Under the pieces are notes generated by a model that was given only the letters and a program-made list of their open reading frames with translations, was not told the DNA's origin and made no database searches. From Bifidobacterium breve (lineage in GTDB: Bacteria; Actinomycetota; Actinomycetes; Mycobacteriales; Mycobacteriaceae), in NCBI GenBank assembly GCA_945882475.1, contig CAMCWJ010000040.1:1-13747 (forward strand): a DNA stretch of 13,747 nt, written 5' to 3'. How positions within the stretch are numbered: position 1 is the stretch's first letter; the number at the start of each line of letters is the position of its first letter. The position numbers and the translations under genes were made by a program. This document shows, in pieces, positions 1 to 7,002 of this stretch.

Positions 1-2
1 CG

Positions 3-1343
3 CTGCGCACCCTGGGCACGATCTCAACCGAATTCGCCCGCGACACCGCCGACATCTCCGACCGGCAGAACGTGCAGTACCACTGGATCCGGGTCGAGGA
101 CATGCCGGAGATCTGGCGACGACTCGACGCCGTCGGGTTACAGACCACCGAGGCGTGCGGGGACTGCCCGCGGGTGGTGCTCGGCTCGCCGCTGGCCGGT
201 GAGTCCCTCGATGAGGTCATCGATCCGACGCCGGCGATCGAGGAGATCGTGCGCCGCTACGTCGGCAAGCCGGAGTATGCGAACCTGCCGCGAAAGTTCA
301 AGTCCGCCATCAGCGGTCTGCAGGACGTCGTGCACGAGGTCAACGACATCGCGTTTATCGGGGTGAACCATCCCGAGCACGGCCCCGGCTTGGACCTGTG
401 GGTCGGCGGTGGACTGTCGACCAACCCGATGCTGGCCCAACGGGTCGGCGCCTGGGTGCCACTCGACGAGGTGCCCGAGGTCTGGGAAGCGGTGGTCAGT
501 CTCTTCCGCGACTACGGCTATCGCCGCCTGCGGTCCAAGGCAAGGCTGAAGTTCCTCGTCAAGGACTGGGGCATCGAGAAGTTCCGGCAGGTCCTCGAGA
601 CGGAATACCTGAAGCGGCCGTTGATCGACGGCCCGGCACCCGAACCGGTTGTTCGTCCCATCGACCACGTCGGGGTGCAGCGACTGCGCAACGGGCTCAA
701 CGCCGTCGGCGTCGCCCCGATCGCCGGCCGGGTGTCGGGCACCATCCTGACCGCGGTGGCCGACCTTGCCGAACGGGTCGGCTCGGACCGCATCCGGTTC
801 ACCCCGTACCAGAAACTGATCATCCTGGACGTACCCGATGACAGGCTCAATGAACTGATCGCCGGCCTGGATGCTCTCGGGCTTCCTTCGACTCCGTCGC
901 ACTGGCGGCGAAACCTGATGGCCTGCAGCGGAATCGAGTTCTGCAAGCTGTCCTTCGCCGAGACCCGCAAGCGCGCCCAGGTGCTGGTTCCCGAACTCGA
1001 ACAACGCCTGGCCGACCTCAACGCGACACTCGACGTCCCGGTCACGATCAACATCAACGGCTGTCCCAACTCGTGCGCCCGCATCCAGGTTGCCGATATC
1101 GGGTTCAAGGGCCAGGTGATCGAGGACGGCGACGGCGGGAGCACCGAGGGCTTCCAGGTCCACCTGGGCGGAAGCCTGGGCCTGGACAGCGCCTTCGGTC
1201 GAAAGCTGCGGCAGCACAAGGTCACCGGCGCCGAAGTGGGCGACTATATCGAGCGGGTGGTGCGTAACTTCACCGAGCAACGCGAACCCGGCGAGCGGTT
1301 CGCCCAGTGGGCAGTGCGCGCAGATGAGGCTCAGTTGCGATGA
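3..1343 (+). CDS. nirA: Ferredoxin-dependent assimilatory sulfite reductase, 3' part (5' end outside window)
   Basis: Reduces sulfite to sulfide with six electrons from ferredoxin, in the cytosol. The reading frame is open from base 3, upstream of the GTG at 72, and reads LRTLGTISTEFARDTADISD, so the gene enters from outside. Numbering from the GTG at 72, the four siroheme/[4Fe-4S] cysteines are C285 and C291 (ACSGIEFC) and C331 and C335 (GCPNSC). An offset of about 132 puts these at the cluster cysteines I recall for M. tuberculosis NirA (417, 423, 463, 467). The same offset puts C29 (TEACGDC) at Cys161, which is cross-linked to a tyrosine near the siroheme there; that tyrosine lies before the window. 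About 109 N-terminal residues are missing. The gene ends in a 4-base ATGA overlap with cysH, which implies coupled translation. Its M. tuberculosis relative was first named a nitrite reductase; the setting here supports sulfite. Confidence 0.96.
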   Translation: MRTLGTISTEFARDTADISDRQNVQYHWIRVEDMPEIWRRLDAVGLQTTEACGDCPRVVLGSPLAGESLDEVIDPTPAIEEIVRRYVGKPEYANLPRKFKSAISGLQDVVHEVNDIAFIGVNHPEHGPGLDLWVGGGLSTNPMLAQRVGAWVPLDEVPEVWEAVVSLFRDYGYRRLRSKARLKFLVKDWGIEKFRQVLETEYLKRPLIDGPAPEPVVRPIDHVGVQRLRNGLNAVGVAPIAGRVSGTILTAVADLAERVGSDRIRFTPYQKLIILDVPDDRLNELIAGLDALGLPSTPSHWRRNLMACSGIEFCKLSFAETRKRAQVLVPELEQRLADLNATLDVPVTININGCPNSCARIQVADIGFKGQVIEDGDGGSTEGFQVHLGGSLGLDSAFGRKLRQHKVTGAEVGDYIERVVRNFTEQREPGERFAQWAVRADEAQLR

Positions 1344-2050
1344 GCCCCACGAGCCCGATGAGCGCCGAGAGCCTGCGGGCCTTGGCCGCCGGCGGTGCGG
1401 CCGAACTCGACGGCGCGAGCGCATCAGAGGTTCTGGCGTGGACCGACGCCCAATTCGGTTCGCACTACGTGGTGGCCTCGAACATGCAGGACGGGCTACT
1501 CGTCGATCTTGCCGCGAAGGTCCGCCCCGGGGTGGATGTGCTGTTCCTCGACACCGGTTACCACTTCGCCGAGACCATCGGCACCCGCGACGCGGCGGCG
1601 GCGGTGTACGACATCACGGTCGTCAACGTCACCCCGGCGCACACCGTCGCCGAACAGGACCGACTGCTGGGCAAGGACCTGTTCGCCCGCGACCCCGGCG
1701 AATGCTGCCGGCTGCGCAAGGTGGTCCCACTGCGCCGCGCACTGGCCGGCTACTCGGCGTGGGTCACCGGGATCCGCCGGGCCGATGGGCCCACCCGGGC
1801 CGACGCACCCCTGATCGCCTTCGACGAGGCCTTCGGACTGGTTAAGGTCAACCCGCTCGTGGCTTGGACCGACGAGGACGTGCAGGCCTACATCGACACC
1901 CATGGCGTATTGGTGAATCCGCTTGTGCAGGAGGGCTATCCGTCCATCGGCTGCGCACCGTGCACGAGCAAACCCGTCGACGGAGCAGATCTGCGCAGCG
2001 GCCGTTGGACCGGTCTGTCCAAGACCGAGTGCGGGTTGCACGCATCATGA
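1340..2050 (+). CDS. cysH: Adenylylsulfate (APS) reductase, iron-sulfur type
   Basis: A 236-residue cytosolic enzyme that reduces activated sulfate to sulfite for NirA, using thioredoxin. The ATP-pyrophosphatase-like fold is followed by the cluster motifs of the APS-using branch: C122-C123 (GECCRLRKVVPL) and C205/C208 (SIGCAPC). The nucleophile is C231 near the C terminus (KTECGLH). PAPS-specific enzymes such as that of E. coli lack the CC...CxxC cluster, so APS is the expected substrate (EC 1.8.4.10). The ATG at 1340 overlaps the nirA stop; an in-frame ATG at 1358 is a possible shorter start and would not affect the domain. The 3' end overlaps the next gene by ATGA at 2047. No strong Shine-Dalgarno sequence precedes it, consistent with translation coupled to nirA. 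Confidence 0.95.
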   Translation: MSPTSPMSAESLRALAAGGAAELDGASASEVLAWTDAQFGSHYVVASNMQDGLLVDLAAKVRPGVDVLFLDTGYHFAETIGTRDAAAAVYDITVVNVTPAHTVAEQDRLLGKDLFARDPGECCRLRKVVPLRRALAGYSAWVTGIRRADGPTRADAPLIAFDEAFGLVKVNPLVAWTDEDVQAYIDTHGVLVNPLVQEGYPSIGCAPCTSKPVDGADLRSGRWTGLSKTECGLHAS

Positions 2051-2787
2051 GCCGGCGCGAATCGCCGATCGCCAAGGGCCCTGGCGAATCGCCGATTCTG
2101 GTGCTCACCGCGCACGGCAGCGACGACCCCCGCTCGGCGGCCAACGCTCATGCCACCGCCGACCAGATCCGTCTGCTCCGGCCGGGCCTGGACGTCCGGG
2201 TGGCGTTCTGCGAGAAGAACGACCCGAACCTGACCGATGTACTGACCGGACTCGACGGCCCGGCTGTGGTCACCCCGCTGCTTCTTGCCAGCGCCTTTCA
2301 CGCCCGGGTGGACATCCCGGCAATGATCGCCGAGGCCCGCGCCGATGTCCGCCGGGCCGAGACGCTCGGTGAGGACCCTCGGCTAGTCGAGTTGATGCGC
2401 CTGCGACTGTCCGAACTGAACCTCAACAGCGACAGTTGCGACAGCGGCATTCTGGTGGTTGCCGTTGGATCCACCGATGCCGCCGCGAACGCACGGACCG
2501 CGACCCTGGCCGGCGCACTCTCGCCCGCCGCTGCGGTGCGGGTGGCCTTCGCAACCGGCCAGGCACCCTCGGTGGCCGACGGCATCGCCGAACTACGCGA
2601 TCTCGGCGTCCGGCGGATCGTCCTGGCACCCTGGTTCATCGCGCCGGGACGGATCACCGACCGCGTCGAAGCGATCGCCTCAGCAGCGGGAGTGGCGATG
2701 GCCAAGCCGTTGGGCGCGCACCCACTCCTGGCGGCGACGGTGCTCGATCGGTTCGACCGGGCCGTCGCCGAACGTCTGGCGGCTTAG
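2047..2787 (+). CDS. che1: Sirohydrochlorin ferrochelatase-type protein (CbiX/SirB family, two-domain)
   Basis: A 246-residue CbiX-type chelatase expected to insert iron into sirohydrochlorin to make siroheme, the cofactor of NirA two genes upstream. The first half carries the metal-site motifs: H23 in LVLTAHGSDD and H85 in LLLASAFHARVDIP. The second half (from about residue 135, GILVVAVGSTD) repeats the fold in degenerate form: the first histidine is replaced by Val-Gly-Ser and the second motif reads LAPWFIAPGRITD, so only the first half looks catalytic. I chose the ATG at 2047, in ATGA overlap with cysH. The longer in-frame opening from 1864 lies inside cysH, and a start at 2101 would cut the first beta strand. 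A cobaltochelatase role cannot be excluded by sequence, but operon context favours iron. The stop codon overlaps the stop of the opposing lipoprotein gene. Confidence 0.88.
   Translation: MSRRESPIAKGPGESPILVLTAHGSDDPRSAANAHATADQIRLLRPGLDVRVAFCEKNDPNLTDVLTGLDGPAVVTPLLLASAFHARVDIPAMIAEARADVRRAETLGEDPRLVELMRLRLSELNLNSDSCDSGILVVAVGSTDAAANARTATLAGALSPAAAVRVAFATGQAPSVADGIAELRDLGVRRIVLAPWFIAPGRITDRVEAIASAAGVAMAKPLGAHPLLAATVLDRFDRAVAERLAA
2057..2096 (+). repeat. 13-base direct repeat, 27-base period, at the start of che1
   Basis: The 13 bases GCGAATCGCCGAT occur at 2057-2069 and 2084-2096, exactly nine codons apart, giving Glu-Ser-Pro-Ile twice in the N-terminal residues. The rest of the unit is not repeated. 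It may be the remnant of a small in-frame duplication that lengthened the N terminus before the first beta strand. Confidence 0.6.
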
Positions 2788-3146
2788 TTCGCCCCGTCTG
2801 CTCCATCAGCGCCGTCGGCACCATCAGCTCCGTCGGCCCCGCCAAGTCCGCCCTTGCCACCTTGACCGCCCTTGCCACCCTGGCCGCCCTGGCCGCCCTG
2901 ACCACCCTGGCCACCCTGACCCCCGGCACCACCCTTGCCGCCCTGACCGCCGTTGCCGCCGTTGCCGCCTGTCATGTCCTGCTCCTCGGTGGTTGATGGC
3001 GCGATCGAAGACTGCCCTGTGGTGGCCGGAGTGGTGGCCACCGTACGGGTACACCCGGTGGTCGCCGCCGCAGCAACCGCGATGGCACAGGCGGCGATCA
3101 GCACCCGGTTCGTGATCATCACCCGGTTCGGTAGTGCTGCGGTCAT
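2784..3146 (-). CDS. Small putative lipoprotein with uninterrupted Gly-X-Y (GGX/ADG) repeat tail
   Basis: A 120-residue protein I do not recognise as a named family. Residues 1-31 form a signal peptide (basic start, hydrophobic stretch LIAACAIAVAAAA) ending in ATTG-C32, a weak lipobox, so it is probably a cell-envelope lipoprotein. A Thr/Ser/Pro linker (33-59) leads to a 61-residue repeat tail: fourteen GGX triplets (X = N, Q, K, A or L), then GG, five ADG units and a final Ala-Asn. Glycine occupies every third position throughout, with no proline. It is the last gene of the sulfate-transport operon: its ATG overlaps the cysA stop (ATGA), and an AAGGA ribosome binding site (3153-3157) lies six bases before the start. 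Its stop codon overlaps that of che1 on the other strand. Function is unknown; a surface or wall-associated role in sulfate uptake is only a guess from position. Confidence 0.82.
   Translation of the reverse strand: MTAALPNRVMITNRVLIAACAIAVAAAATTGCTRTVATTPATTGQSSIAPSTTEEQDMTGGNGGNGGQGGKGGAGGQGGQGGQGGQGGQGGKGGQGGKGGLGGADGADGADGADGADGAN
2787..2969 (-). repeat. Nine-base-period repeat tract encoding (GGX)14 and (ADG)5
   Basis: On the + strand the tract reads as variants of CCACCCTGG/CCGCCCTTG, then variants of GTCGGCACC. It encodes residues 60-120 of the lipoprotein. Synonymous third-base changes between units (GGC, GGT, GGA, GGG; CAG and one CAA) suggest the protein repeat has been kept under selection for some time rather than arising by very recent slippage. 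Confidence 0.85.
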
Positions 3147-4204
3147 CTGTTGTCCTTGGCGTCGGGCGGCTCCGGCGTGGCGAGCGCGTCCTGTTGTTGC
3201 TCGACATCGGAGATCAGCGGGATCCGGGTGGCCCGCACGTACACGGTATCGCCGTCCTTGAGGGCCAATGCCTCGGCGTCACCGCGGGTGATCTGGGCGG
3301 TGAATGCCGCACCGGTGGTCGCACTGGTGAGTTCGACCCGAACCTCGAAACCCAGGTACGCGATGCGGTCGATCACGGCCCGGGTGACTCCGGTGCTCTC
3401 GGCGGTACCGTCCCCGGTCGCGATCGCCATCTCCGGCGTTCGACCCACCCGAATGTCATGCGGGCGCACCAGGATTCCGTTCAGCGAGGAGACGGTGCCC
3501 AGAAACGACATCACGAACGGATTGGCCGGCCGGTCATACACCTCGGCGGGCGGGCCGATCTGCTCGATGCGGCCCTTGTTGATCACCGCTATCCGGTCGG
3601 CGACATCGAGGGCCTCGGACTGGTCGTGGGTGACCAGCACCGTCGTGACATGCACTTCGTCGTGCAATCGGCGCAGCCAGGCCCGCAGGTCCTCGCGGAC
3701 CTTGGCGTCGAGTGCGCCGAACGGTTCATCGAGGAGGAGCACCTGAGGATCCACCGCCAGCGCACGGGCCAGGGCCATGCGCTGGCGCTGGCCGCCGGAC
3801 AACTGATTCGGATAGCGGGCCTGAAAACCGGCCAGGCCCACGATCTCGAGGAGCCTGTCGACCTTGTCCCTGATCTCGGCCTTGGGCTGCTTGCGGATCT
3901 TGAGGCCGAATGCGACGTTGTCGCGGACGGTCAGGTGCTTGAACGCCGCGTAGTGCTGGAAGACGAACCCGATACCGCGCCGCTGGGGTGGCACGTTGGT
4001 GACGTCCTCGCCGTGGATGACGACGGAGCCGCTGTCCGGCCGGTCCAGGCCGGCGATGGCCCGCAGCAGCGTGGACTTGCCGGATCCGCTGGGACCCAGC
4101 AGAGCCGTCAGCGAACCGGTGGGCACCACGAAGTCGACGTCGTCGAGGGCGGTGAAATCGCCGTAGCGCTTGTTGGCGCCCGTGACGATGATCGCGTCGG
4201 TCAT
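3143..4204 (-). CDS. cysA: Sulfate/thiosulfate ABC transporter ATP-binding subunit
   Basis: A 353-residue ATPase that powers the CysT-CysW permease. Motifs appear in order: Walker A G37-T45 (GPSGSGKST), Q-loop Q83, signature LSGGQ at 135-139, Walker B VLLLDE at 155-160, D-loop GALD at 163-166, and switch histidine H193 (LVTHD). Residues from about 235 form the C-terminal regulatory/TOBE region typical of the CysA/MalK group (VRPHDIRVGR, then YLGFEVRVEL). All catalytic residues are intact. It starts seven bases after the cysW stop; its AGGA ribosome binding site overlaps that stop. Its own TGA overlaps the ATG of the repeat lipoprotein. The tail after residue 330 (ISDVEQQQDALATPEPPDAKDNR) is polar and probably disordered. 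Confidence 0.96.
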   Translation of the reverse strand: MTDAIIVTGANKRYGDFTALDDVDFVVPTGSLTALLGPSGSGKSTLLRAIAGLDRPDSGSVVIHGEDVTNVPPQRRGIGFVFQHYAAFKHLTVRDNVAFGLKIRKQPKAEIRDKVDRLLEIVGLAGFQARYPNQLSGGQRQRMALARALAVDPQVLLLDEPFGALDAKVREDLRAWLRRLHDEVHVTTVLVTHDQSEALDVADRIAVINKGRIEQIGPPAEVYDRPANPFVMSFLGTVSSLNGILVRPHDIRVGRTPEMAIATGDGTAESTGVTRAVIDRIAYLGFEVRVELTSATTGAAFTAQITRGDAEALALKDGDTVYVRATRIPLISDVEQQQDALATPEPPDAKDNR

Positions 4205-4211
4205 GGTGTTC

Positions 4212-5024
4212 CTAATCCGTCACCCTGCGGCGCCGGGCGTCCAGGACGACCTGGGCCACCAGGACGAGCACAGCGACCATCATCAACAAGGTCGAGACAG
4301 CATAGGCGCCGTACTCGGCGCCGCGGTTGTAGCGTTCGGACACCAGCAGCGTCAGGGTCTGCGACGTTCCGGGCAGGTTCGACGACACCATGATCACCGC
4401 ACCGTACTCGCCCAGCGTTCGGGCGACGGTCAGCACTACTCCGTAGGTCAGCCCCCACCGGATCGACGGCAGGGTGATCCGCCAGAACGTCTGCCACCAC
4501 GTCGATCCCAGCGTCGCCGCCGCCTCCTCCTGGTCGGTGCCCAACTCGTGCAAAACCGGTTCGACCTCGCGGATGACGAAGGGGACGGTGACGAAAATGC
4601 TCGCCAGCACGATGCCGGGCAGGCCGAAGATGATCTTGAAGCCCAGATCGTTCTCCACGAAGCCGAGCAGGCCCGCCGAGCCCCACAGCAGGATCAGCGA
4701 CACCCCCACCACCACCGGCGAGACGGCGAACGGCAGGTCGATCGCGGCCTGCAGGGCTGACTTGCCGCGAAACCGCCTGCGCGCCAGCAACAGTGCGGTG
4801 GGCACCCCGAAGATCACGTTGAGCGGGACCACGATCGCGACGACCAGCAGCGAGAGCTGAAGCGCCGAGATCGCGGCCGGGGTGGTGATGGAGGCGACGA
4901 AGGCGCCGAAGCCCGGTGCGAACGTCCGGTAGAGGATCAGACCGACCGGGACTGCAATCAGCATCGCGATATAGGCCAGCGCGGCGTAGCGGCTCAGGTA
5001 GCGCGCCATCGGAGAAAGAATCAC
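4212..5024 (-). CDS. cysW: Sulfate ABC transporter permease CysW
   Basis: One of two membrane subunits of the sulfate importer; 270 residues with about six hydrophobic segments, the first in YAALAYIAMLIAVPVGLIL. The permease EAA loop that docks on CysA is visible (DQEEAAATLGSTWWQTFWRITLPSIRWGL). The open frame extends to 5165, but the extra residues are Arg/Gly/Pro-rich and lie inside cysT. The preferred start is the GTG at 5024: it forms a GTGA overlap with the cysT stop and has GGGAGG (5035-5040) ten bases upstream. An ATG at 5009 is the alternative, but no ribosome binding site lies close to it. The predicted length fits the family (about 270). Confidence 0.93.
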   Translation of the reverse strand: MILSPMARYLSRYAALAYIAMLIAVPVGLILYRTFAPGFGAFVASITTPAAISALQLSLLVVAIVVPLNVIFGVPTALLLARRRFRGKSALQAAIDLPFAVSPVVVGVSLILLWGSAGLLGFVENDLGFKIIFGLPGIVLASIFVTVPFVIREVEPVLHELGTDQEEAAATLGSTWWQTFWRITLPSIRWGLTYGVVLTVARTLGEYGAVIMVSSNLPGTSQTLTLLVSERYNRGAEYGAYAVSTLLMMVAVLVLVAQVVLDARRRRVTD

Positions 5025-5839
5025 GCGGCCAGCGCCTCCCGCTTGGCGGCGCGCGATCCGATGGTCCGCAGCAGCAGGAGAACCAGAAATGAAACCACCA
5101 GCAGCACAATGGAAACCGCTGCCGCGCCGGTGCGATCGTCGTTCTCGATCAGAGTGCGGATCCACTGTGAGGAGACTTCAGTCTCACCGGGAATGGCACC
5201 GCCGATCAGCACCACCGAACCGAACTCGCCGATCGCACGAGCGAACGCCAGGCCCGCGCCGGAGAGCAGGGCCGGCAGCAGCGCCGGCAGGATCACCCGC
5301 GTGAAGATCACCGGGTTGGAGGCGCCCAGCGAAGCCGCCGCCTCCTCGACCTCGTGGTCGAGTTCGAGCAGCACCGGTTGCACTGAGCGCACCACGAAGG
5401 GCAGGGTGACGAACAGCAGTGCCACGCCCACTCCCCACTTGGTGTGCTGCAGTTGGATATTCACCGGACTGCTCGGGCCGTAGAGGGCAAGCATGACGAG
5501 GCTCGCCACGATGGTGGGCAGCGCAAAGGGCAGATCGATCAGCGCATCGACCAGGCGCTTCCCGGCGAAGTCATCCCGGGTCAGCACCCAGGCCACCAGC
5601 AGGCCGAACACCGAGTTGATCAAGGTGACGCCGATCGACACCGTCACGGTGACCCGGAACGAGTCCATCGCCGCCCCGGAGGTGATGGCGGCGACGAATG
5701 CGGCCCAACCGCCCTTGGCCGACTGCCAGACGATGGCCGCCAGCGGTAGCAGGACGATCACACTCAGCCACACCGACGCCGCCCCGGCCAGTGCCGGCGT
5801 GCCCCGGTCCCGCCGGGGCCAGAGAGCAGCAGCTGTCAT
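5021..5839 (-). CDS. cysT: Sulfate ABC transporter permease CysT
   Basis: The second membrane subunit of the sulfate importer; 272 residues with about six membrane segments beginning at VWLSVIVLLPLAAIVW. The DLPFALPTIVASL stretch and the EAA loop (EVEEAAASLGASNPVIFTRVILPALLPALLSG) are typical of CysT/CysU permeases. The ATG at 5839 overlaps the subI stop (ATGA) and has AAGAAGG seven bases upstream. Its 3' end overlaps the cysW GTG. The chain of overlaps from subI to the repeat lipoprotein indicates one co-translated transcript. Confidence 0.95.
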   Translation of the reverse strand: MTAAALWPRRDRGTPALAGAASVWLSVIVLLPLAAIVWQSAKGGWAAFVAAITSGAAMDSFRVTVTVSIGVTLINSVFGLLVAWVLTRDDFAGKRLVDALIDLPFALPTIVASLVMLALYGPSSPVNIQLQHTKWGVGVALLFVTLPFVVRSVQPVLLELDHEVEEAAASLGASNPVIFTRVILPALLPALLSGAGLAFARAIGEFGSVVLIGGAIPGETEVSSQWIRTLIENDDRTGAAAVSIVLLVVSFLVLLLLRTIGSRAAKREALAA

Positions 5840-6885
5840 CCAGTGGCCTTCTTGTAGATCACCGTGATGGCGCCATTGTCCTTGTCAAAGAGGGTCGGAT
5901 CCACCGTCTTCCAACCGCCGAGGTCGGCGATGGTCCACAGCTTCTGCGGCGTCGGGAAATCCGTGGCGAATTCGGCGGCGACGGCCGGGTCGACCGGACG
6001 GAATCCGGCCTCCGCCCAGATCCGCTGGCCCTCCGGGGTGAACAGGAAGTTCTTCAGAGCGCCGGCCTTGTCGAGGTGGGCGCCGGTGGTGACCACCGCG
6101 ACCGGATTCTCGATCCTGAAGTTCTGCGGCGGGTTGATGTGCTCGACGTCCTTGCCCTGCCGCTCGACGTTGATGGCCTCGTTCTCGTAGCTCAACAGAA
6201 CGTCCCCGGTTCCCTGTAGGAATATGTCGGTGGCCTCGCGGCCGGAGCCGGGGCGGGTCTTGACGTGCCCGGATACCAGTTTATCGACGAAGTCCAGACC
6301 GGCCTGCTGGTTTCGGCCGCCGTCGCTCTTAGCCGCGTACGGCGCGAGCAGGTTCCACTTGGCCGACCCCGAACTCAGCGGGCTGGGCGTCACCACCTCA
6401 ATGCCGGGTGCCAGCAGGTCGTCCCAGTCCTTGATGTTCTTCGGGTTGCCCTTGCGGACCACCAGGCTGACCACCGAACCGAACGGAATTCCCCTGGTGA
6501 CGCCGGCGTCCCAGTCCTGCGCAACCTTGCCCGCCTTGACCAGTCTGGTCACATCGGGTTCGACCGAGAAGTTCACCACGTCGGCCGGCTTGCCGTCGAC
6601 GACGGCGCGGGACTGGTCACCGGAGGCGCCGTAGGACGTCGTGACGGCCACGCCCTTTCCCTCCGGTGTGGCGGCGAACGCGGGAATGATCTTGCTCCAG
6701 CCCGGTTCGGGCACGGCGTAGGCGATCAGGTTCAACGTAGTGTCGGCCTTCTCACCCGCCTTGTCACCAACCACATCGCTGGCTCCGCCACCGCAGGCGG
6801 TGAGCATGGTGGCGGTGACCGCCAAAACGACGGCGGCGCGCAGGCGTTTGCGAGACCCCGAGAACCGGGGAACCACTGCAGACAT
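5836..6885 (-). CDS. subI: Sulfate-binding lipoprotein
   Basis: The extracytoplasmic receptor that hands sulfate to CysT/CysW. From the ATG at 6885 it is 349 residues, with a basic-hydrophobic signal peptide and lipobox LTAC at C31. Family motifs include SYGASGDQSRAV near the mature N terminus, VVNFSVEPDVTRLV, and the central VTPSPLSSGSAKWNLLAPY that helps bind the oxyanion. The open frame begins at a TTG at 6909, but that TTG sits in a U-rich tract; the ATG at 6885 has AAAGG eight bases upstream and keeps the signal peptide normal. That ribosome binding site is in a small hairpin (GAAAG/CUUUC). A Cys-rich leader ORF and a structured 117-base leader precede the gene, so expression is probably controlled by cysteine supply. 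Confidence 0.94.
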   Translation of the reverse strand: MSAVVPRFSGSRKRLRAAVVLAVTATMLTACGGGASDVVGDKAGEKADTTLNLIAYAVPEPGWSKIIPAFAATPEGKGVAVTTSYGASGDQSRAVVDGKPADVVNFSVEPDVTRLVKAGKVAQDWDAGVTRGIPFGSVVSLVVRKGNPKNIKDWDDLLAPGIEVVTPSPLSSGSAKWNLLAPYAAKSDGGRNQQAGLDFVDKLVSGHVKTRPGSGREATDIFLQGTGDVLLSYENEAINVERQGKDVEHINPPQNFRIENPVAVVTTGAHLDKAGALKNFLFTPEGQRIWAEAGFRPVDPAVAAEFATDFPTPQKLWTIADLGGWKTVDPTLFDKDNGAITVIYKKATG

Positions 6886-7002
6886 CGAAAGGGCCTTTCT
6901 CGTTGTCAAAAAATCGGGCGGAGGAAAGCCCGTCGCAACGGAAGGTGATGGATCAGCAGCGAAATGCCGTGACTACCAACCACACTGGACGGGCAGTGGG
7001 GG
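6886..7002 (-). promoter_or_regulatory. Predicted cysteine-responsive attenuator leader of the subI operon
   Basis: The 117 bases between the leader ORF stop and subI hold three overlapping options. First, GAAAG/CUUUC (6899-6895 with 6891-6887) hides the AAAGG ribosome binding site. Second, GGCUUUCCUC (6930-6921) can pair with GAGAAAGGCC (6901-6892) over the same site, with single-base bulges. Third, GACAAC (6907-6902), just 5' of the site, is perfectly complementary to GUUGUC (7013-7008) within the Cys codons of the leader ORF, and two flanking G-U pairs can extend it. A ribosome paused on those codons would block the third pairing. The structures are inferred by eye. Confidence 0.5.
6908..6932 (-). 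terminator. Terminator-like hairpin with U6 tract in the subI leader
   Basis: On the - strand, CGGGC (6932-6928) and GCCCG (6919-6915) form a 5-bp all-GC stem with an 8-base loop UUUCCUCC, followed by A and six U (6913-6908). It ends about 22 bases before the subI start. U-tracts like this are uncommon in GC-rich mycobacteria. The loop is pyrimidine-rich and complementary to the subI ribosome binding site, so the element may act on translation, on transcription, or on both. No folding calculation was done. Confidence 0.55.

Noticed and set aside
138..1424. 428-codon ORF on the - strand opposite nirA
   Set aside because: A mirror of the GC-rich codon pattern of nirA; low-complexity His/Asp/Arg/Gly product with no recognisable domain, while nirA carries all family motifs.
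2787..2969. The GGX tract as a collagen-like or PE_PGRS protein
   Set aside because: No proline in the Gly-X-Y triplets makes a collagen helix unlikely, and there is no PE domain; only a general resemblance to Gly-rich repeat proteins can be claimed.
3134..4393. 419-codon ORF on the + strand opposite cysA
   Set aside because: Shadow of cysA in the antisense frame; no domain, no ribosome binding site, and cysA is intact with all ABC motifs.
5025..5165. N-terminal extension of cysW up to 5165
   Set aside because: It lies inside cysT, encodes an Arg/Gly/Pro-rich stretch unlike a permease, and the GTG at 5024 has GGGAGG upstream and an operon-typical overlap.
6886..6909. TTG at 6909 as the subI start
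   Set aside because: It sits in the U-tract after the hairpin with no ribosome binding site; the ATG at 6885 has AAAGG at good spacing and gives a normal lipoprotein signal peptide.
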